A stretch of DNA of 64,000 nucleotides from Nitrospira sp. (lineage in GTDB: Bacteria; Nitrospirota; Nitrospiria; Nitrospirales; Nitrospiraceae). The position numbers and the translations under genes are program-made. Below, in pieces: positions 35,044 through 45,422 of the stretch. The stretch is from positions 130,902-194,901 of the forward strand of contig CP092081.1 in NCBI GenBank assembly GCA_022226935.1. The letters are read 5' to 3'. Positions within the stretch are counted from its first letter, which is position 1. Each line of letters opens with the position of its first letter. Under the pieces are notes generated by a model, which made no database searches, had not been told where the DNA came from, and was given only the letters and a program-made list of their open reading frames with translations.

Positions 35044-38000
35044 TCAATTCACCCGGTGATACTCCTGCAATGCTCGAATGGCAAGCCCCTTTTTCAACAG
35101 CGCTTCGACCCCCATCACCGCAGCCAGGGCGCCCCGCATCGTGGTGTAGTAGGGCACGCCTTTGTGCAGCGCTTCGCGACGAATGGACAGGGAGTCGGTC
35201 TGCCCGGACGCCGTTCTCACGGTATTTACAACCAGGGCCACATCTCCATTTTTGATATGGTCCACGATGTGCGGGCGGCCTTCCTGTACCTTGTTGACGA
35301 CATCGACCCGCATCCCCTGCTCGGTCAGATATGCCGCCGTGCCGGAGGTCGCAGTGATCCGAAATCCCAGCGCGACCAGCCGTTGGGCGACATCGCAAGC
35401 CCCGGCGCGGTCTTCACTTTTGACGCTGAGAAAGGCGGTGCCTGAAGTCGGCAAGATGGCGCCGGCGCCGGCTTGAGATTTGACGAATGCCCAGCCGAAA
35501 TCGCTATCGATGCCCATGACTTCCCCGGTGGACTTCATTTCCGGGCCGAGCAGCACATCGACCCCGGCAAATTTGGTGAAGGGGAAGACCGCTTCCTTGA
35601 CTGAAAGATGGGACGGCATGGGCGCGGTGGTGAAATTCAATTGCTTGAGCGATTTGCCCACCATGACCTTCATGGCCAGTTTAGCCAGCGGGACGCCGAT
35701 AGCTTTGCTGACGAAGGGCACGGTGCGCGAGCCGCGCGGATTGACCTCCAAGACATAGATCGTCTGATCCTTCACCGCGAACTGGGCATTCATGAGGCCG
35801 ATGACGCCGAGTTCCAAGGCAAGCGCGGTCATCTGGCGACGAATTTCTTCGATCGTCGCGGAGTCAAGTGTATAGGGCGGCAACGAACAGGCGGAATCGC
35901 CCGAGTGCACACCCGCTTCCTCGATGTGTTCCATGATGCCCGCCACGACCACCGTGGTGCCGTCGGAAATCGCGTCGGCATCGATTTCGATGGCGTCGCG
36001 CAAATACTTATCGATCAGCACCGGATGTTGCGCCGACGCTTTGACCGCGGAATTCATATAGTGCAGCAAGCCGGCTTCGTCGTAGACGATCTGCATCGAG
36101 CGACCGCCGAGGACGTACGACGGCCGCACCATTACGGGATAGGTGATAGCGGCCGCAATTTTCAGCGCCTCATCGACGGAGTGAGCCATGCCGCTTTCGG
36201 CCTGACGCAGGCCGAGTTTGTCGAGGAGTTCGCGGAACCGCGCACGATCCTCTGCGCGGTCGATGGCATCCGGGCTGGTTCCCAGAATATTCACCCCCGC
36301 GCGCGACAGGGAGAGCGCCAGCTTCAGGGGGGTTTGCCCGCCGAATTGGAGCACCACGCCCATGGGCTGTTCGCGCTCCACGATGTTCAGCACATCTTCC
36401 TCCGTGAGCGGCTCGAAGTAGAGCCGGTCGGAGGTGTCATAGTCGGTGCTGACCGTTTCCGGATTGCAATTGACCATGATGGTTTCGATTTGTTCTTCGC
36501 GCAACGCCATGGCGGCATGCACGCAGCAATAGTCGAACTCGATCCCCTGCCCGATCCGATTCGGTCCGCCGCCCAGAATCACGACCTTTTTCTTGACGGT
36601 CGGCCGCGCCTCGCATTCGCGCTCATAGGTGGAGTAGAGGTACGGCGTGTGCGCTTCAAATTCTGCGGCGCAGGTATCGACGCGCTTGTACGTCACATTG
36701 CGAGGGATGTTTCCTTGCCCCAAGGCCAAGCGCCACCCTCTAACCGTACTTTGCGGAACCCCCAGCAATTGCGCCAGGCGTTCGTCGGCGAAGCCTAATT
36801 GTTTCGCTTCGATCAGCAGCTCCGGGTGTAGTCCTGAGTCGCCGAGTTTGCCCCGTTCCGCCACGAGCCGCGGTTCGAATTCGACGATTTCACGAATTTG
36901 TTCCAGAAACCAGGGATCGATTTTGGTCAGAGCAAAGAGTTCCTGGTTAGTCATGCCGAGCCGCATGCCGTCGGCCAGGCGCCAAAGCCGGTCCGGGAGC
37001 GGTGTGCGCACCGCCTTGCGGACCTGTTCTACCGCCTCTTCACGGTCGAGCGATGACGGCACGCCGAGATCCAGCCCCATCTTCGAGCTGAATCCGAACT
37101 GGTCGACTTCCATCGAACGGATCGCCTTCTGCAGCGATTCTTTGAACGTACGTCCGATGGCCATGACTTCGCCGACCGATTTCATCTGGGTCGTCAGCGT
37201 CGGGTCGGCGCCGGGGAATTTCTGAAATGCAAAGCGGGGAATTTTCACGACCACGTAATCGATGGTCGGCTCGAAGGAGGCTTTCGTGACGCCGGTGATG
37301 TCGTTCGTGATTTCATCCAGCGTATAGCCGACGGCCAGCTTGGCGGCAATTTTTGCGATGGGGAATCCCGTCGCTTTGGAGGCCAGCGCCGAACTTCGGG
37401 AGACACGCGGGTTCATTTCAATCACGACCATGTCCCCGTTCACCGGATTCATGCCGAATTGAATATTGGCTCCGCCCGTATCGACGCCGATTTCGCGGAT
37501 GATGCGCACGGCCGCGTCGCGCAGCATCTGGTATTCCTTATCGGTCAGCGTGAGCGCCGGCGCCACGGTGATGCTGTCCCCGGTGTGGACGCCCATCGGG
37601 TCGAGATTCTCGATCGGGCAGATGATGACCACATTGTCTTTCAGGTCGCGCATCACTTCGAGTTCGAACTCTTTCCAGCCGATGACGGACTGTTCGACGA
37701 GCACCTGACGGACCGGGCTCATGGCCAGGCCCCATTCCACTTGCGTCCGGAACTCTTCGATGTTGTAGGCGATGTTGCCTCCGGTTCCGCCCATGGTGAA
37801 GGACGGGCGCACAATCGCCGGGAACTGCGTGCGGCGGACCACCTCTTCGGCTTCTTGGAGCGACGTGGCCACGCCGCTGTCCGGTACCCTCAGGCCGATT
37901 TTCCACATGGCCTGCCGGAATGCATCACGATCTTCGGCTTTGTGAATGGCCTCGATCGACGCGCCGATCAATTTCACATTGTATTTTTCAAGGACACCCC

Positions 38001-38313
38001 GTTTGGCGAGACCGATGGCGGTATTCAACGCCGTCTGCCCGCCCATAGTCGGCAGCAGCGCATCGGGACGTTCGTACTCGATGACCTTCTCCACCACGTC
38101 GAGCGTGATCGGTTCGATGTAGGTCCGGTCGGCAAAGTCCGGATCGGTCATGATCGTGGCCGGATTGCTGTTGATCAGGATGACGCGGTAGCCCTCTTCC
38201 TTGAGCGCCTTGCACGCCTGGGTTCCCGAATAATCGAATTCGCAGGCTTGCCCGATCACGATGGGGCCGGAGCCGATCAAGAGAATGGAGCGGATGTCTG
38301 TCCGTCGTGGCAC
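35044..38313 (-). CDS. carB: Carbamoyl-phosphate synthase large subunit
   Basis: CarB makes carbamoyl phosphate from bicarbonate, ATP and CarA-derived ammonia for pyrimidines and arginine. The 1089-residue protein has the duplicated ATP-grasp layout. The first half begins [34 protein letters not shown] and includes [14 protein letters not shown] and [20 protein letters not shown]. The second begins [26 protein letters not shown] with [18 protein letters not shown] and [19 protein letters not shown]-terminal MGS-like allosteric domain follows (about residues 950-1080). It lies downstream of the M48 protease gene and upstream of greA. Confidence 0.98.
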   Translation of the reverse strand: MPRRTDIRSILLIGSGPIVIGQACEFDYSGTQACKALKEEGYRVILINSNPATIMTDPDFADRTYIEPITLDVVEKVIEYERPDALLPTMGGQTALNTAIGLAKRGVLEKYNVKLIGASIEAIHKAEDRDAFRQAMWKIGLRVPDSGVATSLQEAEEVVRRTQFPAIVRPSFTMGGTGGNIAYNIEEFRTQVEWGLAMSPVRQVLVEQSVIGWKEFELEVMRDLKDNVVIICPIENLDPMGVHTGDSITVAPALTLTDKEYQMLRDAAVRIIREIGVDTGGANIQFGMNPVNGDMVVIEMNPRVSRSSALASKATGFPIAKIAAKLAVGYTLDEITNDITGVTKASFEPTIDYVVVKIPRFAFQKFPGADPTLTTQMKSVGEVMAIGRTFKESLQKAIRSMEVDQFGFSSKMGLDLGVPSSLDREEAVEQVRKAVRTPLPDRLWRLADGMRLGMTNQELFALTKIDPWFLEQIREIVEFEPRLVAERGKLGDSGLHPELLIEAKQLGFADERLAQLLGVPQSTVRGWRLALGQGNIPRNVTYKRVDTCAAEFEAHTPYLYSTYERECEARPTVKKKVVILGGGPNRIGQGIEFDYCCVHAAMALREEQIETIMVNCNPETVSTDYDTSDRLYFEPLTEEDVLNIVEREQPMGVVLQFGGQTPLKLALSLSRAGVNILGTSPDAIDRAEDRARFRELLDKLGLRQAESGMAHSVDEALKIAAAITYPVMVRPSYVLGGRSMQIVYDEAGLLHYMNSAVKASAQHPVLIDKYLRDAIEIDADAISDGTTVVVAGIMEHIEEAGVHSGDSACSLPPYTLDSATIEEIRRQMTALALELGVIGLMNAQFAVKDQTIYVLEVNPRGSRTVPFVSKAIGVPLAKLAMKVMVGKSLKQLNFTTAPMPSHLSVKEAVFPFTKFAGVDVLLGPEMKSTGEVMGIDSDFGWAFVKSQAGAGAILPTSGTAFLSVKSEDRAGACDVAQRLVALGFRITATSGTAAYLTEQGMRVDVVNKVQEGRPHIVDHIKNGDVALVVNTVRTASGQTDSLSIRREALHKGVPYYTTMRGALAAVMGVEALLKKGLAIRALQEYHRVN

Positions 38314-38334
38314 AATTAACCTCGAATCAAGAAG

Positions 38335-39315
38335 TTAGCCGGTCGGCAGAGGCGCCTCAGGCATGGGCCCCACCGGCGGCCGGTAGGGTTGGATCGGACC
38401 GGACGGGATTGCCGGAGCCTTTCCTGCGGGATGATAGTGTTTCATGGCGTCCGGGATCCAGGCCTCGATCTGATTGATGCGGGTGACATCGGACGGATGT
38501 GTCGAGAGAAATTCCGGGATCGCCTGTTGCGAACGGAAGCAGAGCTTGTTGATCATGGCGCGCGGGCAGCCGCTCATCCGTTCCCAAAACGACACGGCTT
38601 CGCGCGGGTCGTATCCTGCCTCGGCCATCAGGCGCAGGCCGATAAAATCCGCTTCCGATTCCTGGCGGCGGTCGAAGGGCAAGGAGACGCCGACGCCATA
38701 GACGGTCATCGCAGCCATGGCCGCATCCGGCCGTCCCACGGCCGCGCCGGCGCCCAGGGCAGCCAGTTGTCCGATCTGTTCGAGAATGCCGCGACTCATC
38801 CGTTCCGCTCCATGGCGCTGCAACGCGTGCGCCACCTCATGACCCATGACGGTGGCGAGCCCGTCTTCGGTCTTCGTGACCTTCAAAATTCCGGTAAACA
38901 CTGCAACCTTGCCGCCCGGTAGCGCGAAGGCGTTGATCGTCCGATCGTCCTGAATCACGGCGAATTCCCATTGGTATTCCGGTTTGTTCGCCGCTTTGGC
39001 GATACGGTTGCCCACCCGGTGCACCATTTCGTTGAGCTCGGGGTTCTCGCTCAAGGGCGCTTGCCGGAGCACTTCCCGGAAGGCCGAGAGGCCCATCGCC
39101 ATTTCTTTTTCTTCCGACAGATAAATGAACTGGTCGCGCGCCGTACCCGGCGCCCGTTGACAGCCCCCGAGCGATTGCAGCAGGCCCGTCGCTGCTCCAA
39201 GACCCATGGTCGTGGCCAACAGCGAGGCGGCGCGCGCGCCCAGCGCGAGGGCGGCACGTCGTCCGATCGGCGCCTTGAGCAGCGTTTCGATTGAATGTGG
39301 ATCTGACGGAGTCAT
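38335..39315 (-). CDS. M48-family zinc metalloprotease, Tat-type lipoprotein
   Basis: The N-terminus has a twin-arginine and hydrophobic stretch (GRRAALALGARAASLLATTMG) ending in LGGC, suggesting Tat export and lipid anchoring. The catalytic domain carries VMGHEVAHALQRHGAERM (HExxH) near residue 165, ALPGGKVAVFTG upstream and ESEADFIGLRLMAEAGYDPRE, which provides the third zinc ligand Glu. This is a BepA/LoiP-like periplasmic quality-control protease layout without TPRs. The preceding in-frame methionine at 39333 would add six residues. It sits between sppA and carB in the pyrimidine operon, an unusual place for a protease. Confidence 0.9.
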   Translation of the reverse strand: MTPSDPHSIETLLKAPIGRRAALALGARAASLLATTMGLGAATGLLQSLGGCQRAPGTARDQFIYLSEEKEMAMGLSAFREVLRQAPLSENPELNEMVHRVGNRIAKAANKPEYQWEFAVIQDDRTINAFALPGGKVAVFTGILKVTKTEDGLATVMGHEVAHALQRHGAERMSRGILEQIGQLAALGAGAAVGRPDAAMAAMTVYGVGVSLPFDRRQESEADFIGLRLMAEAGYDPREAVSFWERMSGCPRAMINKLCFRSQQAIPEFLSTHPSDVTRINQIEAWIPDAMKHYHPAGKAPAIPSGPIQPYRPPVGPMPEAPLPTG

Positions 39316-39365
39316 CACGTCTCTTCCATTCAATCAGCCGCGGACGGTGGAAGCAACTCACCGGC

Positions 39366-40520
39366 CTACGGCATCCACAGATACATGAATTGCGGCGATC
39401 CCCCTCGCACGACCGAGAGCAGATCGACGTTCGCCAGACTGGCCAGGCTGGGCGCCGGCGCGACGAGCCGCGAATAGACATTGTTCTGGTATTCGCCGGG
39501 ACGGCGATAGGTCACGACCTTCGCTTCCATCAAGCCGGATTTTTTCTTGGCCAGGTCAATCGCATCGTCGAGATATCCGATATCATCGACCAGCCCAGAA
39601 GCCTTGGCCTGTTCGCCGGAATAGATCCGGCCGTCGGCCAGTTTCTTGATGGTCTCCCCGTTCATGCCCGGGCGGCCTTCCTGCACCACCTGCAGAAATC
39701 GCTGGTAAAAACCGTCGATCACGCTTTGGAAAATCGCCCGTTCTTCCGGCAGCATCGCTCGAAACGGCGAGCCCATGTCTTTGCGCGGACCGGACGTCAC
39801 CGCATTCGTTTCGACGCCGACCTTTTCGAGCAATCCTCTCGCATTCACGGTCAGCATGATGACGCCGATGCTGCCGGTGACCGATGAGGGATGCGCCATC
39901 ACCGTATCGGCCGCGGCGGCGATATAGTATCCGCCTGACGCGCCCACATCCATGATGGAGGCGACGATCGGAATTTTCCGGCTGGTCTTAAAGTGTTTGA
40001 GTTCGTGATAAATGATGTCGGACGCGGTGACGGTTCCTCCAGGGCTGTTGATCCGCAGGACGATCGCCTTGACCCGTTCGTCTTTGGCGGCCCGCTCCAG
40101 TTCTTCTTTCACCGTGGCGAGCATGCCCGGCGAAGAATAAAACCCGTCCTTGTTTTCGGAACTGATCACGCCAGACACATCCATCAACAGCACCTTGTCT
40201 TTGCCGGTCCCGCTGACCTTGTGTTCTTCAAGGGCGCTGGGGCCTGGCGGCAGGTTGATCGTGACGCAGGCCGCTTGCATCATGGCCAGGGCCAGCACAA
40301 GAAGAGCGGTCGAGAGATGCCAGACGCCGGGAGCCTGACCGGCGTTGCGGTTCGTGGCGAGGCGAAGAAGGTGCGGCCAGGTGCAAGGCCGCAAGCCCGA
40401 CAAAACCGGAGATGTATTCGCAGAAGTACATTGAGGATTGTGGAGGGCTGAGAACGACGCAGATGGCCGTAGTTCATTCGCCACAGCAGAGCGGTCAATG
40501 CCGGACAGGCTCCTAGGCAT
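39366..40520 (-). CDS. sppA: Signal peptide peptidase SppA-type S49 protease; N-terminus uncertain
   Basis: S49 peptidases degrade cleaved signal peptides in the inner membrane. The domain begins [18 protein letters not shown] and includes [23 protein letters not shown], the nucleophile Ser in [16 protein letters not shown] and [10 protein letters not shown]. The general-base Lys is in [14 protein letters not shown]. The short, single-domain form of about 300 residues is present. The start is uncertain. The open frame reaches 40520, overlapping the carA stop, but codons about 13-56 pass through repeat copy C. Closer starts (a TTG near residue 40, a GTG before [10 protein letters not shown]) give odd signal peptides. 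[10 protein letters not shown] resembles a lipobox. Confidence 0.85.
   Translation of the reverse strand: MPRSLSGIDRSAVANELRPSASFSALHNPQCTSANTSPVLSGLRPCTWPHLLRLATNRNAGQAPGVWHLSTALLVLALAMMQAACVTINLPPGPSALEEHKVSGTGKDKVLLMDVSGVISSENKDGFYSSPGMLATVKEELERAAKDERVKAIVLRINSPGGTVTASDIIYHELKHFKTSRKIPIVASIMDVGASGGYYIAAAADTVMAHPSSVTGSIGVIMLTVNARGLLEKVGVETNAVTSGPRKDMGSPFRAMLPEERAIFQSVIDGFYQRFLQVVQEGRPGMNGETIKKLADGRIYSGEQAKASGLVDDIGYLDDAIDLAKKKSGLMEAKVVTYRRPGEYQNNVYSRLVAPAPSLASLANVDLLSVVRGGSPQFMYLWMP
40354..40484 (+). repeat. Palindromic repeat, copy C (overlaps the sppA 5' region)
   Basis: The outer arms are GTGGCGA...GGCCA (40354-40380) and GGCCGT...TCGCCAC (40465-40484). The centre is TGTATTC-GCA-GAAgTACA. 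Blocks GGCCGCAAGC, ACCGGAGATGTATTC, TTGAGGATTG and CTGAGAACG align with copies A and B. The hairpin bases differ but stay paired. Confidence 0.75.
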
Positions 40521-41697
40521 GGTGTGTCTCCATCAAGGCAATAAATTGTTCAAACAGATAGGCGGAATCATGAGGGCCGGGAGAGGCCTCGGGATGGTAT
40601 TGCACCGAAAACACCGGGCGATCCAAACATCGCATGCCTTCCACCGATCCGTCGTTCAAGCTGGTGTGGGTCAATTGCACGCGACCGAAGGGCGTGTCCA
40701 CGATCGGCAACTCCTGCCCTGCAGCCGGCGTTTTGCCCGGAAAGCGCACGGCAAAGTTGTGATTTTGAGAGGTGATTTCCACTTTTCTCGTGCGCAGGTC
40801 GATGACCGGATGATTGGCGCCATGATGGCCGAACTTCAGTTTGTACGTAGAGAATCCCAGCGCGAGGCCGAGCAATTGATGCCCCAGGCAGATGCCGAAA
40901 ATCGGCACGCGGCCGATGAGCTCACGGAGCGCTGTCATGGCGTAGGGCACGCCCTCAGGGTCGCCGGGACCGTTCGAGAGGAACAATCCTTGCGGCTTCA
41001 GGGCCAGCACATCCTTCGCCGGAGTCGAGGCCGGCACCACGGTGACCTCGCAGCCCACATCTACCAGCCGCCGCAGAATGTTCTGTTTGACGCCGAAATC
41101 ATAGGCCACCACTCGCCAGGTTTTTCGCGGCGCCTGGGCCGCGCCCGGTTCCGGCATCGTGATCTTGGGCGCCCACTCGCCCGTGCCTTCCGTCCAGGGA
41201 TAACGGTGCTCGCAGGTGACGGTGGCCGCCAGATCACGCCCGATGATGCTCGGCGCCTGCCGCGCCTTTTCGGCCACGCGGCGCGGGTCGAGATCGACGT
41301 GAGAAATCACGCCCTGTTGCGCACCCTTTTCTCGCAGATGCCTGGTCAGGGCTCTGGTGTCGATGCCCTCAATTCCTACGATCTGTGCCGCCTGCAGATA
41401 CTCTTGTAGCGTCGCCTTGCCGCGCCAGTTGCTCGCCAGCCGGCTGGATTCCTTGACGACGAACCCTTCGGCCCAAATTTTTGTCGACTCGACATCCTCC
41501 GGCGTGACGCCGTAATTGCCGATCTGCGGAGACGTCATGGTGACGATCTGGCCGCAATACGAGGGATCGGTCAGCACTTCCTGATAGCCGGTCATGGCCG
41601 TATTGAACACGACTTCGCCGCCGGTCTCCCCTTCCGCGCCCAACGCGCGCCCTTCGAACCAGGTTCCGTCGGCCAGCGCAAGAATCGCTTTCTTCAC
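40513..41697 (-). CDS. carA: Carbamoyl-phosphate synthase small (glutaminase) subunit
   Basis: CarA hydrolyses glutamine and channels ammonia to CarB. The 394 residues begin [19 protein letters not shown] and [20 protein letters not shown]. The class I glutaminase domain has [14 protein letters not shown], the nucleophile Cys in [16 protein letters not shown], and the catalytic His/Glu in [17 protein letters not shown] chose GTG 41697, five bases after AAGGAG (41708-41703) and just inside the upstream stop; a GTG at 41703 overlaps the ribosome site. It is separated from carB by two protease genes. Confidence 0.97.
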   Translation of the reverse strand: MKKAILALADGTWFEGRALGAEGETGGEVVFNTAMTGYQEVLTDPSYCGQIVTMTSPQIGNYGVTPEDVESTKIWAEGFVVKESSRLASNWRGKATLQEYLQAAQIVGIEGIDTRALTRHLREKGAQQGVISHVDLDPRRVAEKARQAPSIIGRDLAATVTCEHRYPWTEGTGEWAPKITMPEPGAAQAPRKTWRVVAYDFGVKQNILRRLVDVGCEVTVVPASTPAKDVLALKPQGLFLSNGPGDPEGVPYAMTALRELIGRVPIFGICLGHQLLGLALGFSTYKLKFGHHGANHPVIDLRTRKVEITSQNHNFAVRFPGKTPAAGQELPIVDTPFGRVQLTHTSLNDGSVEGMRCLDRPVFSVQYHPEASPGPHDSAYLFEQFIALMETHHA

Positions 41698-41699
41698 TC

Positions 41700-42209
41700 T
41701 CACTCCTTCACTCGGATCCAGGACCGCACGCGCAGGGTCAACAGCGCGATACCGAGTCCCACATTCAGGATATACAGCACCCGTACCGGTTTATGTAGCT
41801 GAAAGAACGCCTCAAAGGCGGCTTTCCTCGCCTCTTCCCCTTTGGAGGCAAAGGCCTGCGCCTGCAGGGCGGCTGCTTGAGGATGCAGCACAAACGTGAT
41901 CACACCGGCCGTGAGCAGCATCGCGCCCAATAACAACCACTCGGTTCTGGTGATGGCCTCGTCCGTCAGCCCCTGTTGATACAACCAAGCGCGCCAGAGA
42001 ATGCCTGCCATCAGGATTGCCGCTGCGCCAAGCACCAGTCGATTATACCCGTCGAACGCGCGCGTCAGGAAAAATCCTCCCGTATCCTGCCCGCCGAACG
42101 TATTGAACACAGCGGGGATCACGGCTGCCACGAGGACGAGAAGCCCGCCGATCCAGACGGCTAAGGCCAGCATCTCGCAGGTCACGCAGGCAATCAATCC
42201 TTGACGCAC
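41700..42209 (-). CDS. DUF4149-like four-helix membrane protein
   Basis: The 169-residue integral membrane protein has four hydrophobic spans, at residues about 7-32, 55-72, 88-106 and 143-160. It has the [17 protein letters not shown] opening and a hydrophilic loop ([28 protein letters not shown]) before the last helix. This resembles the DUF4149 family, whose function is unknown. Its stop is only two bases before the carA start, and it lies 12 bp after the pyrC stop, so it is co-transcribed with the pyrimidine genes. Whether it has a role in pyrimidine metabolism is not shown. Confidence 0.75.
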   Translation of the reverse strand: MRQGLIACVTCEMLALAVWIGGLLVLVAAVIPAVFNTFGGQDTGGFFLTRAFDGYNRLVLGAAAILMAGILWRAWLYQQGLTDEAITRTEWLLLGAMLLTAGVITFVLHPQAAALQAQAFASKGEEARKAAFEAFFQLHKPVRVLYILNVGLGIALLTLRVRSWIRVKE

Positions 42210-42221
42210 AGTCGCCTCGTC

Positions 42222-43514
42222 CTACGCCGGGCGTCCGGGGCGATCGAGTTCGTAGACGACTCGTCCGGAGACGATCGTCGTGGTGACGCGCCCCTTAACC
42301 TTCCACCCGGCGAACGGCGTGTTCCGGCTCTTGGAACGAAACCGCGAGGGGTCGACTTCCCATTCAAGATGGGGATCGACGATGGCCACATCCGCCGGCG
42401 CGCCGACTGCCAGGGTACCGGCGTTGAGGCTAAACGCCTTCGCCGGAGCCGTGGCGAGTTTATCGATTGCCGATTCGAGCGTCAGCACACCTTCTTCGAC
42501 AAGAGCCAGCGTCAGCGGCAAGGCGGTTTCCAGCCCCACGATGCCGAACGGCGCCTCGGTAAACTCCTGTTGTTTCTCCTGGCTCGCATGCGGCGCATGG
42601 TCAGTTGCAATGACGTCGATGGTGCCGTCGCGTAGTCCATCCTTGATCGCCTGCACATCCTGACTGGTCCGCAATGGAGGATTCATTTTCGCGTGTGTGT
42701 TGTAGCCGCGGGTCGTTTCCTCCGTGAGGGTAAAGTGATGGGGGCAGGCTTCTGCCGTCACTTTAAGCCCGCGCGCCTTGGCTTCGCGCACCATCCGGAC
42801 CGAGCCGGCCGTGCTGATGTGCGCCAGATGGAGTCGCGCCCCGGTCAGTTCGGCGAGCGAGACGTTGCGCGCCACCATCACATCTTCCGCGGCCGAGGGA
42901 ATGCCCGGGAGTCCAAGTTCGGTCGAAATCACCCCTTCATTCATGCAGCCGCCTTCGGAGAGATGTAAGTCTTCGCAGTGGTCGACGACCGGCACGTCGA
43001 AGGCGCGCGCATATTCCATAGCGCGGCGCATCACGAGGCTATTCATCACCGGCTTGCCATCGTCGGAGATCGCGACGCAGCCGGCACGGCGCAGGTCGCC
43101 GATCTCGGCCAATTCTTTGCCTTCGGATCGTTTCGTGATGGCGCCGATCGGGTAGAGGTTGGCAGTGCCTGCCGCTTTCGCCCGCTCCAGCATGAACTCG
43201 GTGACCGCCTGATTGTCGTTCACGGGATTGGTATTGGGCATCGCGCAGACGGTGGTAAACCCTCCCGCGACGGCTGCTTCCGTTCCCGACTGGATCGTCT
43301 CTTTATATTCAAAGCCCGGTTCGCGAAAGTGCACATGGAGATCCACGAAGCCCGGCAGCACCAACCGTCCGCCGGCCGGTAGCACCGTCGCGCCGGCCGG
43401 TGCGGCAAGCCCCTGCCCGACCGCGGCAATCTTCCCGTTTTCAATGAGGACATCCGCGACGCCGTTGACGCGTCCGGGATCGATGACATGTCCGCCCTTG
43501 ATCAAAATCATCAT
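42222..43514 (-). CDS. pyrC: Dihydroorotase
   Basis: This amidohydrolase cyclises carbamoyl-aspartate to dihydroorotate. The type I (long, 430-residue) form shows LVLPGFVDLHVHFREPGFEYKETI with the HxH metal pair. NTNPVNDN, VVDHCEDLHLSEGG, LHLAHISTAGSVRMV and ACPHHFTLTEE provide the other His ligands, and VIATDHAPHASQEK the catalytic Asp. Start 43514 (MMILIKGG) matches the family; 43535 would add seven residues. It lies between pyrB and the DUF4149-like gene. Confidence 0.96.
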   Translation of the reverse strand: MMILIKGGHVIDPGRVNGVADVLIENGKIAAVGQGLAAPAGATVLPAGGRLVLPGFVDLHVHFREPGFEYKETIQSGTEAAVAGGFTTVCAMPNTNPVNDNQAVTEFMLERAKAAGTANLYPIGAITKRSEGKELAEIGDLRRAGCVAISDDGKPVMNSLVMRRAMEYARAFDVPVVDHCEDLHLSEGGCMNEGVISTELGLPGIPSAAEDVMVARNVSLAELTGARLHLAHISTAGSVRMVREAKARGLKVTAEACPHHFTLTEETTRGYNTHAKMNPPLRTSQDVQAIKDGLRDGTIDVIATDHAPHASQEKQQEFTEAPFGIVGLETALPLTLALVEEGVLTLESAIDKLATAPAKAFSLNAGTLAVGAPADVAIVDPHLEWEVDPSRFRSKSRNTPFAGWKVKGRVTTTIVSGRVVYELDRPGRPA

Positions 43515-43591
43515 GCGCTGCTCAACTCCCCCCATTGGACTGTGTGAACCAGAGTGTCATGTGTGAGTGATTCGCTTGCATCATCAATTTC

Positions 43592-44515
43592 CTACGCATT
43601 GGCTCCCGACATGAGATACAAAATGCCCATGCGCACCGCGACGCCGTTGGCCACTTGATCCAGAATGACGGACGACAGGCTGTCGGCTACGTCCGGTGCG
43701 ATTTCGACGCCCCGATTGATGGGACCCGGATGCATGACGATGGCGCCCGGTTCAGCCAGTTTTACTCGTTCGTTGGTCAATCCGTACTGCCGTGCATACT
43801 CGCGGATGGTCGGGAACAAGGCGCGGCCCTGGCGCTCGAGTTGAAGCCGCAGCATCATGATCACATGCACGCCCCGCAGCCCTTCATCCAGGTTGTAATA
43901 GACCTGCGCGCCCAGTTGGTCGATGTGCAACGGAATCATGGTCGGGGGGCCCACGAGGCGCACCTCGGCCCCGAGTTTCGTAAGGGCGAAAATATTGGAG
44001 CGAGCCACGCGGCTGTGCGCGACGTCGCCGACGATGGCCACCTTGAGCCCAGAAAACCCCATGCCCCGGCTGCGGATGGTGTAGAGATCGAGCAGCGCCT
44101 GAGTCGGATGTTCGTGCCACCCGTCGCCGGCATTGATGACGGAAGACTTGACGCCTCTCGCCAGGGTTTCCGCCGCGCCTGCCGACGAATGCCGCAAGAC
44201 GATGATATCCGCCTGCATGGCTTCGATATTCCGCGCGGTATCCAATAATGTTTCACCCTTCACCACACTGCTGGACGAGGGTGAAAAGTTGATGACATCG
44301 GCGCTGAGTCGTTTGGCGGCCAGTTCAAAGGAGGTTCTGGTTCTCGTGCTCGGCTCAAAGAACAGGTTCACCACGGTCTTTCCCCGCAAAGCCGGTACCT
44401 TCTTGATCTCCCGGCCGGAGACTTCTTTGAAGGAGTCCGCGGTGTCCAGGATCAGGGCAATGTCGGCAGCCGACAGGTTGGTCAGGCTGAGCAGGTCTTT
44501 TCGTTTGAGCCCCAC
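43592..44515 (-). CDS. pyrB: Aspartate carbamoyltransferase catalytic subunit
   Basis: PyrB transfers the carbamoyl group to aspartate. The 307 residues contain [30 protein letters not shown] (carbamoyl-phosphate loop STRTRTSFE), [34 protein letters not shown] (HPTQ) and [31 protein letters not shown] and [15 protein letters not shown] complete the pattern. No pyrI regulatory subunit gene is adjacent, as usual in pyrR-type operons. It starts 15 bp after the pyrR stop. Confidence 0.97.
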   Translation of the reverse strand: MGLKRKDLLSLTNLSAADIALILDTADSFKEVSGREIKKVPALRGKTVVNLFFEPSTRTRTSFELAAKRLSADVINFSPSSSSVVKGETLLDTARNIEAMQADIIVLRHSSAGAAETLARGVKSSVINAGDGWHEHPTQALLDLYTIRSRGMGFSGLKVAIVGDVAHSRVARSNIFALTKLGAEVRLVGPPTMIPLHIDQLGAQVYYNLDEGLRGVHVIMMLRLQLERQGRALFPTIREYARQYGLTNERVKLAEPGAIVMHPGPINRGVEIAPDVADSLSSVILDQVANGVAVRMGILYLMSGANA

Positions 44516-44529
44516 GACAATGTCTCCGG

Positions 44530-45217
<688 letters not shown>

Positions 45218-45232
45218 GTTAAAGGCGAGCCG

Positions 45233-45261
45233 ATCTTAACCACTTGATCCTACCGTGTCAA
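45233..45261 (-). promoter_or_regulatory. Promoter of the pyr operon
   Basis: On the minus strand TTGACA (45261-45256) and TAAGAT (45238-45233) are separated by 17 bp. Transcription would start near 45226, giving a leader of about 137 nt. The 333-bp gap 45090-45422 therefore holds this leader, this promoter and the divergent tkt promoter. Confidence 0.75.
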
Positions 45262-45305
45262 GAATTCACTGCAGAGGATGAATCGATCGGAGGGAGATGC
45301 CTTCA

Positions 45306-45334
45306 TTGACTCCATGCATGCCATTTGTTAGCTT
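45306..45334 (+). promoter_or_regulatory. Candidate promoter of tkt
   Basis: TTGACT (45306-45311) and TAGCTT (45329-45334) are separated by 17 bp, 88 bp before the preferred tkt start. The -10 is weak. Confidence 0.35.
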
Positions 45335-45422
45335 CGACCCACAGAGAGCGGACTCTCGCTCTCGATCTCTTTGTCGTCCAGGTCACCCAGAATCATCGGC
45401 TCCCATCGTGAAAGGATCGCGC

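Noticed and set aside
45297-45422. Earlier tkt start with GGAGG nearby
   Set aside because: The extra residues are not transketolase-like, and a candidate promoter lies inside this stretch.
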